Below, in pieces: positions 54,552 through 64,000 of a DNA stretch of 64,000 nt. The notes below the pieces were generated by a model. The model searched no databases, had not been told where the DNA came from, and was given only the letters and a program-made list of their open reading frames with translations. Positions within the stretch are counted from its first letter, which is position 1. The number at the start of each line of letters is the position of its first letter. A program made the position numbers and the translations under genes. This DNA is from Leidyana gryllorum EB-2025a. Taxonomy: Eukaryota > Apicomplexa. Where the stretch lies: positions 124,001 through 188,000 of the forward strand of contig JBLWGC010000216.1 of NCBI GenBank assembly GCA_048772705.1, written 5' to 3'.

Positions 54552-57500
54552 ATGAGACTGAAGGCGTATGGGGAGAGCAGCCGCGAGGTGGCTGAGTTGA
54601 AGCGAGCTGTATTGGAGGCTGGACGGAGGCGCGAGAACGGAGCCGGTGAAGTCTTGGTGAGCCTATTGGATGCCTGGATCGGCGGGGAACCACGCAGCTG
54701 CGATGCGGCTGCTCGGGCAGCGCTTTTAGCTTTGATAGCCGGAAGTGCCAGTGTAGGTAGAGTTGCAAAGAGTGACGATCAACTAGAACAAGTGGCTTTG
54801 GAGTACCTAAAAAGAAGGCTATCTTCGGCCGATGTACATCAAAGTCCCATAACAAGCGCGAGATTGGTCTCTCTCCCGTGGGTGCTCGATGGTGTGGGAT
54901 TCAAATGCACAGAGAAGATCTCAACCACACAGCTCCGAGACCTGGCAGCCCTATGTCTGAACTTGGCATCTTTGCGCCAAAATATCTCCCCGTCGACTTT
55001 GGTCCAGATTACAGAGTCACTCGCCGTGTTTACCGGAAGTCCTTTGGCGAGTCAATTAAGCCATCTTGACGGCCTATGGCAAGAACTCGCATCTTTCATT
55101 CGTCACATCACCAGTCATCAAGCGGTGTTAGACCGGGCCTTCGCCAAGTCCCTCGACGACTTGCAACACCATGTGGAACAGAAGATCGGTCCACTGTCTC
55201 CTGCCCCCCGAGAGGGCGGAGAGCTCGTCGAAACTTGCCACCGTGGCGAGATTTTCAAGGTGCCCGTGCCTGTGGTGAAGTATCTCAAAGAGCACTCCCC
55301 TGGGGCTTTCGCCTTCATTTATGAAAACTATGAGTTTCTGAGACCGCTATGGGCGCTCTGCGATCCCTTCAGCCCCTCGCAAGACCTGCAGAAACCACTG
55401 GCACTCCTCGAGGCCGCCGGGACGCCGAGCGAGTCGCCATCCGTTCCACTGTCAGTCGCCAGTAAGTGTCTGGCGATCGGGGTTTACAACTCTCGGATGG
55501 AGAAGTACCGCCATTCGCTCTTACTGAACGCCCTCGAGAGACTCTGTGTCAAGAAGACGGATTGTGTGGACGGAGCCCTCCTGATTCTCTACGCGTGCGC
55601 AGGCTGGGAGCTCCGCGAGTTGCCGGATGACGATACAATTAAGATCCCCGCGTTGACAGCAGCCTTTAAGGCTGGAATTCTTGACCTTTGTGCCACCGCA
55701 GCCAACTGCGTCCACAAAGAGCGCCTTCAAGAGGACACCACCGCTCCACCTCCCTACGACGCCGTCTGGCTGCTGATCTTGTTGTACGGTGTCTGTTTCA
55801 GTGCCGATGGCCCGGGACGGAAGGCTGGAGACTGCGTTCTGACCGCTCAACGGCTCATGAAGACCAGTTTCACCAGCGGTCATCTGCTGCTGTGTCAAGC
55901 CATCCTGTTTGAGGACAGACTGTCGCTGGAGCAGATCATCACGCCTCTTGTGACAGCGTGGTCCCATTGGTTCCCTCCGTGGCTGAGCGCAGAATATTGT
56001 TGCGACCTTCTCTTACAGAATGCTGACAGTCTGATCCGCCACTTCTACCCCTGCTTCTACAACACTTTGATACCTTCAGACGGGGACTCCGGCCACCGTC
56101 TGCTGTCGTCTCTGCCCTCTGGGGGTGCTTTCGAGAGTCTACCGTGTGAAAGAAAGCTCCACTTGATGCGCGTCCTTCTGCGGGCAGGTGGTCCCGCTAT
56201 CCTCATAGTGCCGGGTGGTTCTGAGGGGGTGGATAACTTCCCACCAGACTTCTCCCTCGAGGATAAGATTCGGGTGTGCACCACCGATTGGGCGATGAAG
56301 GACAATGTTAAAGGCGCACGGAAGCGGAAGGCGGCCGAAGATGCATCGTTGGTTCAGCCAGCTGCGGAAAAATACCTGAGAAATTCCGCTCCCACATCAG
56401 GATGGCTCATTATGGCATCGCCAAACTGTAGCCAAGTGGGAATATCGCTACGAATGGTTGAGGATCAGCTCGAAGATTATGACACAGAGATCAGTGTGTC
56501 AGCTGCAGCCCTCCTGATGACGGAAAGGTCGCTGCTGCTGCCACCGCGCACCATCTCGGAGGTTCTGATGATCCAAGACTACGTCCGGCGGGGGATCGAG
56601 TGTTCGACCAACAATGACAGCAGAGCTACTCTATTCGAGCTCGCCGGGAAGTACCTCCGTCGGTGGGCTGAGCCCCTGAAGATGTTGGGGAAAAAAGGTG
56701 TGGACACATACGCATCCAACATTCTGAAGGAATTTGCCTACGGATGGACCAACATGTGTCGATACTACATTGGGCCCGGCCACTGCTTTACCTCAGCGGC
56801 AGTTGCCCTCAAGTTGTTACAAATGTTGACTGATCTGATCGAAGACCGCACAATATTGCGGGAATTGGTCGACCGAGATCTCCGTGAGAACTTGTTGGAT
56901 TGCATTGGCAGCAATTGGGACGACGTTCGCATCGGCGCCACTGCTTTGATAGAACGGCTTGGATCCTTTGAGGACCTCCTCGCCTACGCTCTTCCGGGCA
57001 CTCTATTCACAGTCCTCAACTTTATGGACCTCTTACTGCACAGCCCGAAGGTCCGAGACTTCCAGACGGGCTCCTGCTGGTTCAATCTGCTGAGCCGCCA
57101 CCTTTTGGAGGTCGGGCTCACGCAAGAACAGCTTCAAGTTGTATCTGATTACTTTGGACATCAGCTCACTGGATTTGTCTGCCCTTCGTCCCGAGTCACT
57201 ATTGTTGGTTGGCTGAGCTGGCTGACGGCGGTGGTGAAGTGGGTGGTGAAGACTGTGGAGAACGCCGAAGGGGGACTGCCGTTAGTCCACGGAAAGCTGA
57301 CCTGTTTGATAGCAGCCATAGAGCACGGCCAACGGGGGGCGAAGCTGGGCGAGCAAGAGTCCATCGAAGAGTTGATCGAACTCTTGTTGAAAGAGTGTCC
57401 AGAGAAGATTCTGTACCCGGTGACACAAATAATGCTCAAATTCATCGCCCTCGGAGAAGAGAAGGTCCTTCTGTCCCAAGTTATGGATGAGCAATCCGAC

Positions 57501-60500
57501 GAAGACTTTACAAGTTTGGTTCGCGTCGATTGCCGGGGTCATCTGGTGTTCGGAACTCACAACGAGACCACTGACCCAACGGCCGCCACGACTACAACGA
57601 CGACCAATCCGTCAGAAGATAGGGAGAACGAGCCCACCCTGCTGCATCCTTCCAGCTTCTCGCGCTTTTGGCTGTCTGTCAAGGCCTGTGGGGACGTCCT
57701 CAAAACCATCTTCGCCAGTCTCCCGCAATTGGAAGACGCCCGTCACATTCCCGTCGTGCAGAACATTCTGGAACAGGCCGTCATGACTCTCCTGGGCTCA
57801 CGACATCCGGGTCTCCTCGAGAAATGGTCGGCAGCGGTGTCTCAGATTGTCTTGATGTGTTCGGGGAGGTTGGGCCGGTCAGCCGCCGTATGGAGTTCCT
57901 GGGCCAGAGTTCCCCTCGTCGTCCTCCAAAGAGTGCTGCGGTCCATTGAGCCGCGCGGTCGGCCGACCAATTCAGAGGACGACGGCCAACACATCACTGT
58001 CAATGATCTCTTCTCACTTCCGTCTTCGATGGATTGCGATCGCTCTCAAATGATTCTGGAAAATTCTGGATGGCTGCTCACTCCGGCCGATCAGAATGAT
58101 TCCGGGTTCGCTGTTGTGCCTCCACCGCTACGGAAATCGGCAGCCCTCTCGGCAGCATTATCCGCCTTACTCGAAGTCAAATTGTTCACAAAACCAAAGG
58201 ATCACTGTCTATCGACCGACGAAGGCCTCGTTGTTTCCCACATTGACTTGGGATTCGCGGTCGTGGGCAAACTGCTCTTCTTGGCCACTCTGATCGTTCC
58301 TGATGAGCAAGAAGGGTCTGCTTGGCGCGAAGCTATAATCACGTCCAAATTCCACGCCCTAAACCTTCTGCGGACTTTGCTGACCCAAAAGCCGGCTATG
58401 GTGAGGGCCTTAGTACCCAAATGGTATGAGTGTCAAAAGGATATCAACTACTCGTTCTTGGCCAAACTAGATGACCTCGACCCGTGTGAAGATCACACAC
58501 ACACACCCATCGTCTTGGGAGACGTGCTGCAAATAGCTCTGAGTCTGCTGGGCAAAGAGACGGATTTCCGTTTGAAGAATGCGTCGAATCTGTTGTTCAC
58601 AGCCGTCCAAGACCTCCTGTGTTCTACAGCGAAGCTCAACGAGACGTCCGGCACCGCTTCTGAACTTCTCAACGAGGAGATTGAGGGCCAAGGGAACTTT
58701 TATCTGGCCAATGTGGAGACAGTGGCCCGGAGAGCCCACCATCCGGTATCCAAGTCGCTTGAAACCACATTGATCCACTGCCCGAGACTATACGACGCGC
58801 TGCAAAGGGTTTTGCGAACTCCGGACGCTGATGAAGAGGAGGAAAGAGCTTTATTGGTCTTCCTATCTCTGCAGCAGCCTCCTGATGTGTCGTTCCTGTC
58901 GGTGGTGAATATGATTGAGCGGTTGTGCACTCCCGACTCAACACTTACGGTGGAGACGCCGGCAACATCGGAGTCCACTAAAGGCCTCCCTGTAGGCTGG
59001 CACACCGCCCTGTTGCAGTCTGTGGTGGCTCGGGCTAAGACTGCTGACACTTATTTCTTACGGTCACTTCTGGCGGGAATTTTGATCAGTGTGAGCGGTC
59101 GGATATGCAGTTTCGCCCGACAGTCCGAATGCGAGAAGTGTCTGAAACTCCTTTTGCTTACGGATGTTGACAAATCTATCCACGTACGGTTACTTTTCAC
59201 TCGTGGTCTGCTGCGCCTGATACATCTCGACTACACAACTGCTCGAGTCCAACAGAGTATGTGGTTGTGGAGTCGCTGTGCTGATCAACTGGTCGATATT
59301 CTGGTCAAACTGACAGACTCAAACGATCAAATCGCTCTCACCGAGGGCCTTTTGTGTTTGGAGGAGCTTTTGGTGCTCATTGGTGATCACAGAGAGGATG
59401 CGTCTCTCAATCGCAAAATATCGGGGTACCTTGAAGGAGAGTTCTCACCGCTCAAGAGTGACGATCACTTTGTCGCCGTTGTGGCCCACGCGCGGGTTTG
59501 GACCCGTTTTGTTAACCGCGTCGACGATCTGTCGGCCTTTCTGCTGGCACTCAACGGCCAAAGCAACCCACAGATCATCGAAGAATGTCTGCTGACGGCC
59601 GTGCGCCTGCCCTGGAAGCCAATAGCATCCGGGCGTCTCTTCACTTGGCTGAGCCACCGGATCAAAGAGCAGTTGACTTCGCCCTTGGCAGAGGCCTTCG
59701 CCCGATTGGTCTGCCAGATGGCGCGAGAAAAGCAATCCATCGAAGCCGAATGTCTCGAAAACCTTCAAGAATGGTCTAATCAATACCCCCGGTTCGAGCG
59801 ATTGGCAGTGATAGTGTCTGAAATACTCATTCTCTGCCAATACGACCCCTCTGCTGAGAAAGTGGGACTCCGGAGGACATTGGCGTTATGCCATCCCTCA
59901 ACGGATACACGCGTCCGCCGCGAAGCGGCCAGGGTAAGTCACAACTAATGAGTGTTTCTACAATAATACTGTCTTAGGTTGCAATGTTGGCCTGGCAACG
60001 GGACCCTGCGACACGGGCAATAATGGCCGCTACAGTTCTGCTGTTGGCCACCGACGAGTCTTTGGACGATATTCGAATGCCAACACGGGTCGCTCTACTG
60101 GGGCGGCGGGGAACTTTGGATGAGTGTGTGGAGGCGTGGAGTGAACAGGTTGGCAGCGACGAGAGAGCTGCCGCTTTTGCTCAACTCACAGCCCCGGGCA
60201 CTCGCAATGCGTTGGTGTCGTTACGAGTCGGGTTGGAGGAGGCTCTACGCGTACATTATGGAGTCACCTGGCAGCCGGATGGGAGCATTAAGTACTCTCC
60301 TGACGCATTCTTCGATGATGAGTACGAGAACGTGCTGAACTGTGACACTCATTTGCTCGAGTTAGTGCAGCGGCTGAACGGCTACGCGTGTATTATCCCC
60401 GAGACGTCACCCGAACGTCGCAAGTACACCGAGTTTCTTGCAGCACACATTCAAAGTGTGTGGAAGGTGGATGTGAGCGAGTATTTACGGCGACATTGTA

Positions 60501-60547
60501 TACAGTCAGATATGTTGAAAGGTCTATGCTTGGCGTTGGGTAGTTAG
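54552..60547 (+). CDS. THADA: THADA/Trm732-like HEAT-repeat protein (about 1,980 aa)
   Basis: Yeast Trm732 partners the methyltransferase Trm7 for 2'-O-methylation of tRNA position 32; THADA is the animal relative. One very long exon and one short exon (intron near 59937-59980) make a protein of alpha-helical repeats throughout. Two places recall the family: SKFHALNLLRTLL, followed about 60 residues later by FRLKNASNLLFTAVQDLL (family: the HALNxLR stretch, then W-x-xRNsxxxLFsxL), and a C-terminal region with RREAARVAML and FFDDEYENVLNC (family: FxxExxN). Length and repeat nature agree. Other giant HEAT proteins are possible, so the name is moderate confidence. The Met at 54552 is the first ATG. 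Neighbours lie only 17 and 35 bp away. Confidence 0.6.
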
Positions 60548-60582
60548 CAGACGAGTGTCTGTAGGTGGAACAAACTCACAGT

Positions 60583-61755
60583 ATGGACAATAGCAATCCT
60601 CTGGGCCCCTCTGTGGAAGAGAGGTTACGGCAGATTGAAGCCGCCGAGAAAGCGTCGATAGCCCGGCGTGCCAGTTACAAGGAGCCTGTATTTCCTGGGA
60701 CGGAACCGGTCCGACGAGCCACACTGGTCCCCACTTCCAGTGCTTCGAAGCCCGTTGTACCTCAGCCCCCTGCTGCGAAGGCGCCACCTCAGCCACCTCC
60801 ATTGAAAGGTGCAACTCCGGTCAGATCGGTAACAACTCAGTTCCGATCTCCCAGCCCTCCGGCAGCCAGTCAGGACGCCGGCGGTCGATCACTGATCCTC
60901 AATCTTGACGGTCTGGACAAACGGCAACAGCAACGTCGGGCTTCGTTACCAAGTCCTCGGGCATTAGACAGTGCTCTACCCACCGCCAAGGCTGCTGTGA
61001 CCCCACCTCAACCAGGCCCATCAATCGTCCCGAGATCCGGACGAAGGGCAACTTTACCCAATAGACCGACAGTTCAGCCCCTCACAGCCACAGACTCGCG
61101 TGATTCAGCAGTCTTCAATATGCAAGGACACGACTCTGGCGAGGATGCGGCTTTCAAGGAGATCGCGGACGCTCCACGTCTGCACGATCTGCCAGCAGGA
61201 ATGCTGGCGGCGGATGATTTTGACTCAGTCGTTGACCTCTACAACTTGAGAGAGACTTTTGGATGGTTTTCTCCAGCTCGTATCGACTCCGAGAAATGGT
61301 GGGAGTTTGATGCTGTCAGTATAACGCTCAAAGACTCGCGAACCCAAACGGCGGTTTGGCGAAAAGTTGCCGTAGAAGCCGACACGTACACCGCGACAGT
61401 GCGACTCTTCGATGTGGAGAAGAAAGTCTTCTTGTCCTCACGCCTTGACTACAACAAAACTCCTTCAACGCGCCCCAGCGGAATCAACCATTGCGTGGGA
61501 CTCGATCTCGGACGCGGACGCCCTCCCCTGGAGCAGTGGGAGCACTTTGTGTCTCTCTGGCTGGAAGGCCGGAGGATGCCAGTGACCATTATCAGCAACA
61601 ACTCAATGCACATTCAAGAAGTAACTCGCGTCATCTGCCTGATCCAAGCGTACAGATTACGCATTCGACAGGAGGCCGAGTACCATGACCACATGTGGAA
61701 GATACTGGAAGAGGAAACGATTGCCTATGAAGCTGATACTAGTGCACTTTGTTAG
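60583..61755 (+). CDS. Unrecognised protein with disordered N-terminus and a novel C-terminal domain (390 aa)
   Basis: Start at 60583 (MDNSNPLGPSVEERLRQ), directly after CTCACAG, which looks like a 3' splice site. Residues 1-190 are Pro/Ala/Ser/Arg-rich and probably disordered, with repeated basic-Ser motifs (RRASLPSP, GRRATLP, RRATLVP) that are good phosphorylation targets. Residues 210-390 look folded: LYNLRETFGWFSPARID, EKWWEFDAVSITLKD, a beta-strand run with YTATVRLFDVEKKVFL, and a helical end (ICLIQAYRLRIRQEAEY). I do not recognise the fold. No membrane span or signal. It lies between the THADA-like gene and CDPK2, and gaps of 35-39 bp suggest shared transcription. Confidence 0.6.
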   Translation: MDNSNPLGPSVEERLRQIEAAEKASIARRASYKEPVFPGTEPVRRATLVPTSSASKPVVPQPPAAKAPPQPPPLKGATPVRSVTTQFRSPSPPAASQDAGGRSLILNLDGLDKRQQQRRASLPSPRALDSALPTAKAAVTPPQPGPSIVPRSGRRATLPNRPTVQPLTATDSRDSAVFNMQGHDSGEDAAFKEIADAPRLHDLPAGMLAADDFDSVVDLYNLRETFGWFSPARIDSEKWWEFDAVSITLKDSRTQTAVWRKVAVEADTYTATVRLFDVEKKVFLSSRLDYNKTPSTRPSGINHCVGLDLGRGRPPLEQWEHFVSLWLEGRRMPVTIISNNSMHIQEVTRVICLIQAYRLRIRQEAEYHDHMWKILEEETIAYEADTSALC

Positions 61756-61794
61756 TGATCTTTGTTGTAATTTTGGGGAGTGACCGATGGCCTA

Positions 61795-64000
61795 ATGTTG
61801 CCTTGCCGGGCTTTGTGTGTAAAGTTCCAATGCAACTGCCGCGATACCAGGCCTGGTGATACCCTGCTAGTAGTTGGTTCTCACCAATTGCTGGGAAATT
61901 GGGACCCCCACGCTGGGCGACCACTCGATACCGATTCACGGAGCTTCCCAGTCTGGAGTAGTGCTGAGGTGGACGTTTCAGAAGCCGTCCCGGACCAAAC
62001 CAAGCGCAAACTCCGCGTTGTCCCCAATCAAATTGAGTATAAATATGTCATCAAACGCAGCGACAATTCTGTTGTGTGGGAGCCAATCGCCAACAATAGA
62101 CGTGTACATTTTGAACTGCTGGACGTGACCAAATACGTCTGGGGGCTCGAGTGCGTCTTTGAGAATACATGGGGTTCTGAGGGACAGTCACTAATCACCC
62201 ATCAGGCACTGCCACCAGTCTTGCCGAGCCCCTCGAGTAGAGATTGTAAGTGTTGTGCTCTCTTATTATGCACGCGGCCGTTCGTGCGGGATTTCCTCAA
62301 TATATTCGGTGTTCTACGCTCGTGTGCTGTGCTGTGCTGCGCGTGGCCTTCTCCGTCCTCGGCTGTGGGTGTTGTGTTCCAGGCTCTCCTGACCCTTTGG
62401 TCGCAACTTGTTGCACTGCACAGAGCTGCGCTAATCCCCGTACTGCACTGAGAGCACCACTCTCTCCTTTGTAGCCACCGCTGATATGCAAACAACATTG
62501 ATTTACTTTCGTCATCAGGGCCTCATAACGGCTCGGACTCACCGCTTCCAGAGTTCGGGGAGCCGAAATCTGGCTTGCACGGCCGGTCACGTATGGGCCA
62601 GAGCAAGCAGATTGGGAGCCCCGGTTCCCCGTTTGGTCGGGCTCCCTTTGTTAATCCTGAGGATGGAGAAGTTACGCCTGGCAAAAAGGTGTCTCACACG
62701 TCTACACCAGCGACTAAATTGAGTGCTAGGTGAGAGAAGGGTGTTGTGGGCGGACCACAGGTCGACACACACACACACACACTTACTCACAGAGATACCG
62801 GCCGTGGGAAGCCAATCCGTCGTGATCTGTTTATTTTAGCCAATTCCGGTCCCATAACGACGCGTTATCGTCAGTTGCACACTGTGGGTCGGGGTACTTG
62901 GGGAGAAGTTCGGGCTGTCGTGGACATTGCCACGGGTGCTAAGCGAGCCGCCAAGAAGATCCCCAAGTACTTTGTAGAAGATGCCGATCGATTTCGACAA
63001 GTAAGTTGCCTCTTTAGAGAGTCAGATGGACCATAGCCACACCTTCTTGTACCCTAAAGGAGATCGACATTATGAAATGTTTGGACCACCCGAATATAGT
63101 CCGTCTGTTTGAGTCATTCGAGGATGCCACCGACATTTATTTGGTGATGGATTTCTGTGCCGGTGAGGGGCTGAGCCTTGGCACAGCGGGATAGGCTGTT
63201 GCTTGGGTGGTGCGTGGAAGTGGTACAATGTTGGCGGATAGGTGGCGAACTATTCGATCGTCTGGTTGACGAAGGCACGTTTGATGAGGCCTTGGCTTCC
63301 CGTATCATGCAGCAGATCCTGCAAGCGGTCGCCTATTGTCACTCTCGTCGTGTTGCCCACCGGGACCTGAAACCCGAAAACTTCCTCTTCCTGAATTCAT
63401 CGCCGTGGTCAGCTTTGAAGCTTATAGATTTCGGATTGGCTGCGCGGTTTTCGCCAGGCGAGCCTTTACGAACAAAGGCAGGAACGCCTTATTACGTTTC
63501 ACCTCAAGTCTTAGAAGGCCGTTATGGTCCAGAGTGTGATGTGTGGTCAGCAGGTGTTATCATGTATATTCTCTTATGCGGATATCCACCGTTCAATTCG
63601 TACAGTGATCGAGGTATTATGACAAAGGTACGGGGGACGGGCGTTTATACGGTGGCGAAATCGGGAATCGATGTCAATGTCAATGCGCCCTTAACAACGA
63701 TGAGATCGGCGCGTGTGTAGGTGAAGACTGCGGAAGTAACTTTCCCCAAGGCGGAATGGGATTCAGTGTCGGCGGAAGCCAAACAGCTCATAGACTCACT
63801 CTTGGTGAAGAATCCCCGTCAAAGGGCGACGGCAGAACAGGTGACAGACAAACACAATTCGAGTCGAACATTCAATCATTCTCCGCCCGCAGGCCCTGAA
63901 ACATCCCTGGTTTAAACTCGCAGAGCGGCAGCAAGACAACCTTTCCCACGGCCTAATGCCCACGCCATCCCGATTCGGGTTGGAGATGCTGGAAAAGTTC
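61795..64000 (+). CDS. CDPK2: Calcium-dependent protein kinase with N-terminal CBM20 (CDPK2-like), partial at 3' end
   Basis: Toxoplasma CDPK2 carries a starch-binding CBM20 domain and controls amylopectin turnover; the same layout is visible here. Exon 1 gives CBM20: [47 protein letters not shown]. After a linker exon, the kinase domain runs [24 protein letters not shown] (Lys), [66 protein letters not shown] and [19 protein letters not shown]. All catalytic residues are present. Introns of about 50-110 nt are GT-AG and keep the frame; an HPWF segment follows the last. The autoinhibitory segment and EF-hands would lie beyond the right edge. Start chosen at the first in-frame ATG. Confidence 0.88.

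Overview
This looks like a gene-dense nuclear segment of a protist, most likely a myzozoan alveolate. The main clues are an alveolin/IMC-type cytoskeletal protein at 47.6 kb, a calcium-dependent protein kinase with an N-terminal starch-binding CBM20 domain at the right end (the architecture of Toxoplasma CDPK2), and a GPI-type surface protein with PSI and vWA-like modules. I cannot separate apicomplexan, chrompodellid and perkinsid origins from this window alone. Coding sequence fills most of it. Introns are GT-AG, mostly 35-60 nt, with GTRAGY donors. No tRNA, rRNA, transposon or virus-like element was recognised.

Layout. 1-10950 (minus): a partial secreted protein, TRM112, and a giant Dicer of about 3,245 aa rebuilt from five exons. 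11140-16268 (plus): a tandem array of eight small intronless genes of one unrecognised family, with a 67-aa secreted peptide among them. 16504-30764 (minus): a 2,637-aa mucin-like GPI-anchored adhesin, a gamma-tubulin complex component, an unrecognised ORF and a secreted class-3 lipase. 30856-38218 (plus): two diverged CK1-like kinases or pseudokinases and a P-type ATPase. 39201-43380 (minus): a convergent paralogous P-type ATPase, separated from the first by a 142-bp tandem repeat. 43774-48647 (plus): a COMT-like methyltransferase, an Aurora-like kinase and an alveolin. 48589-53102: an OTU protease, a small unknown gene, SPT4, ribosomal protein L10a/uL1 and a disordered protein, alternating in strand and partly overlapping. 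53174-64000 (plus): an unknown multi-exon gene, a THADA/Trm732-like HEAT protein, an unknown protein, and the 5' part of CDPK2.

Two themes stand out. First, same-strand neighbours are separated by almost nothing (10, 17, 19, 35 and 39 bp) or overlap (8 and 17 bp), and several start codons sit just downstream of a good 3' splice acceptor. This is what spliced-leader trans-splicing would leave, although no SL RNA gene is in the window. Second, the eight-gene array (signature: a PY[ST] motif, then IR..V..iv.KiN, MIET.ER..IC, AGY.F, and a terminal W-[RQ]-x-[FW]) matches no family I know and is the best candidate for something undescribed. Functionally, the window mixes RNA silencing (Dicer), tRNA/translation modification (TRM112, THADA), transcription elongation (SPT4), mitosis (GCP, Aurora), pellicle (alveolin), Ca2+ signalling (CDPK2, ATPases) and surface/secreted proteins.
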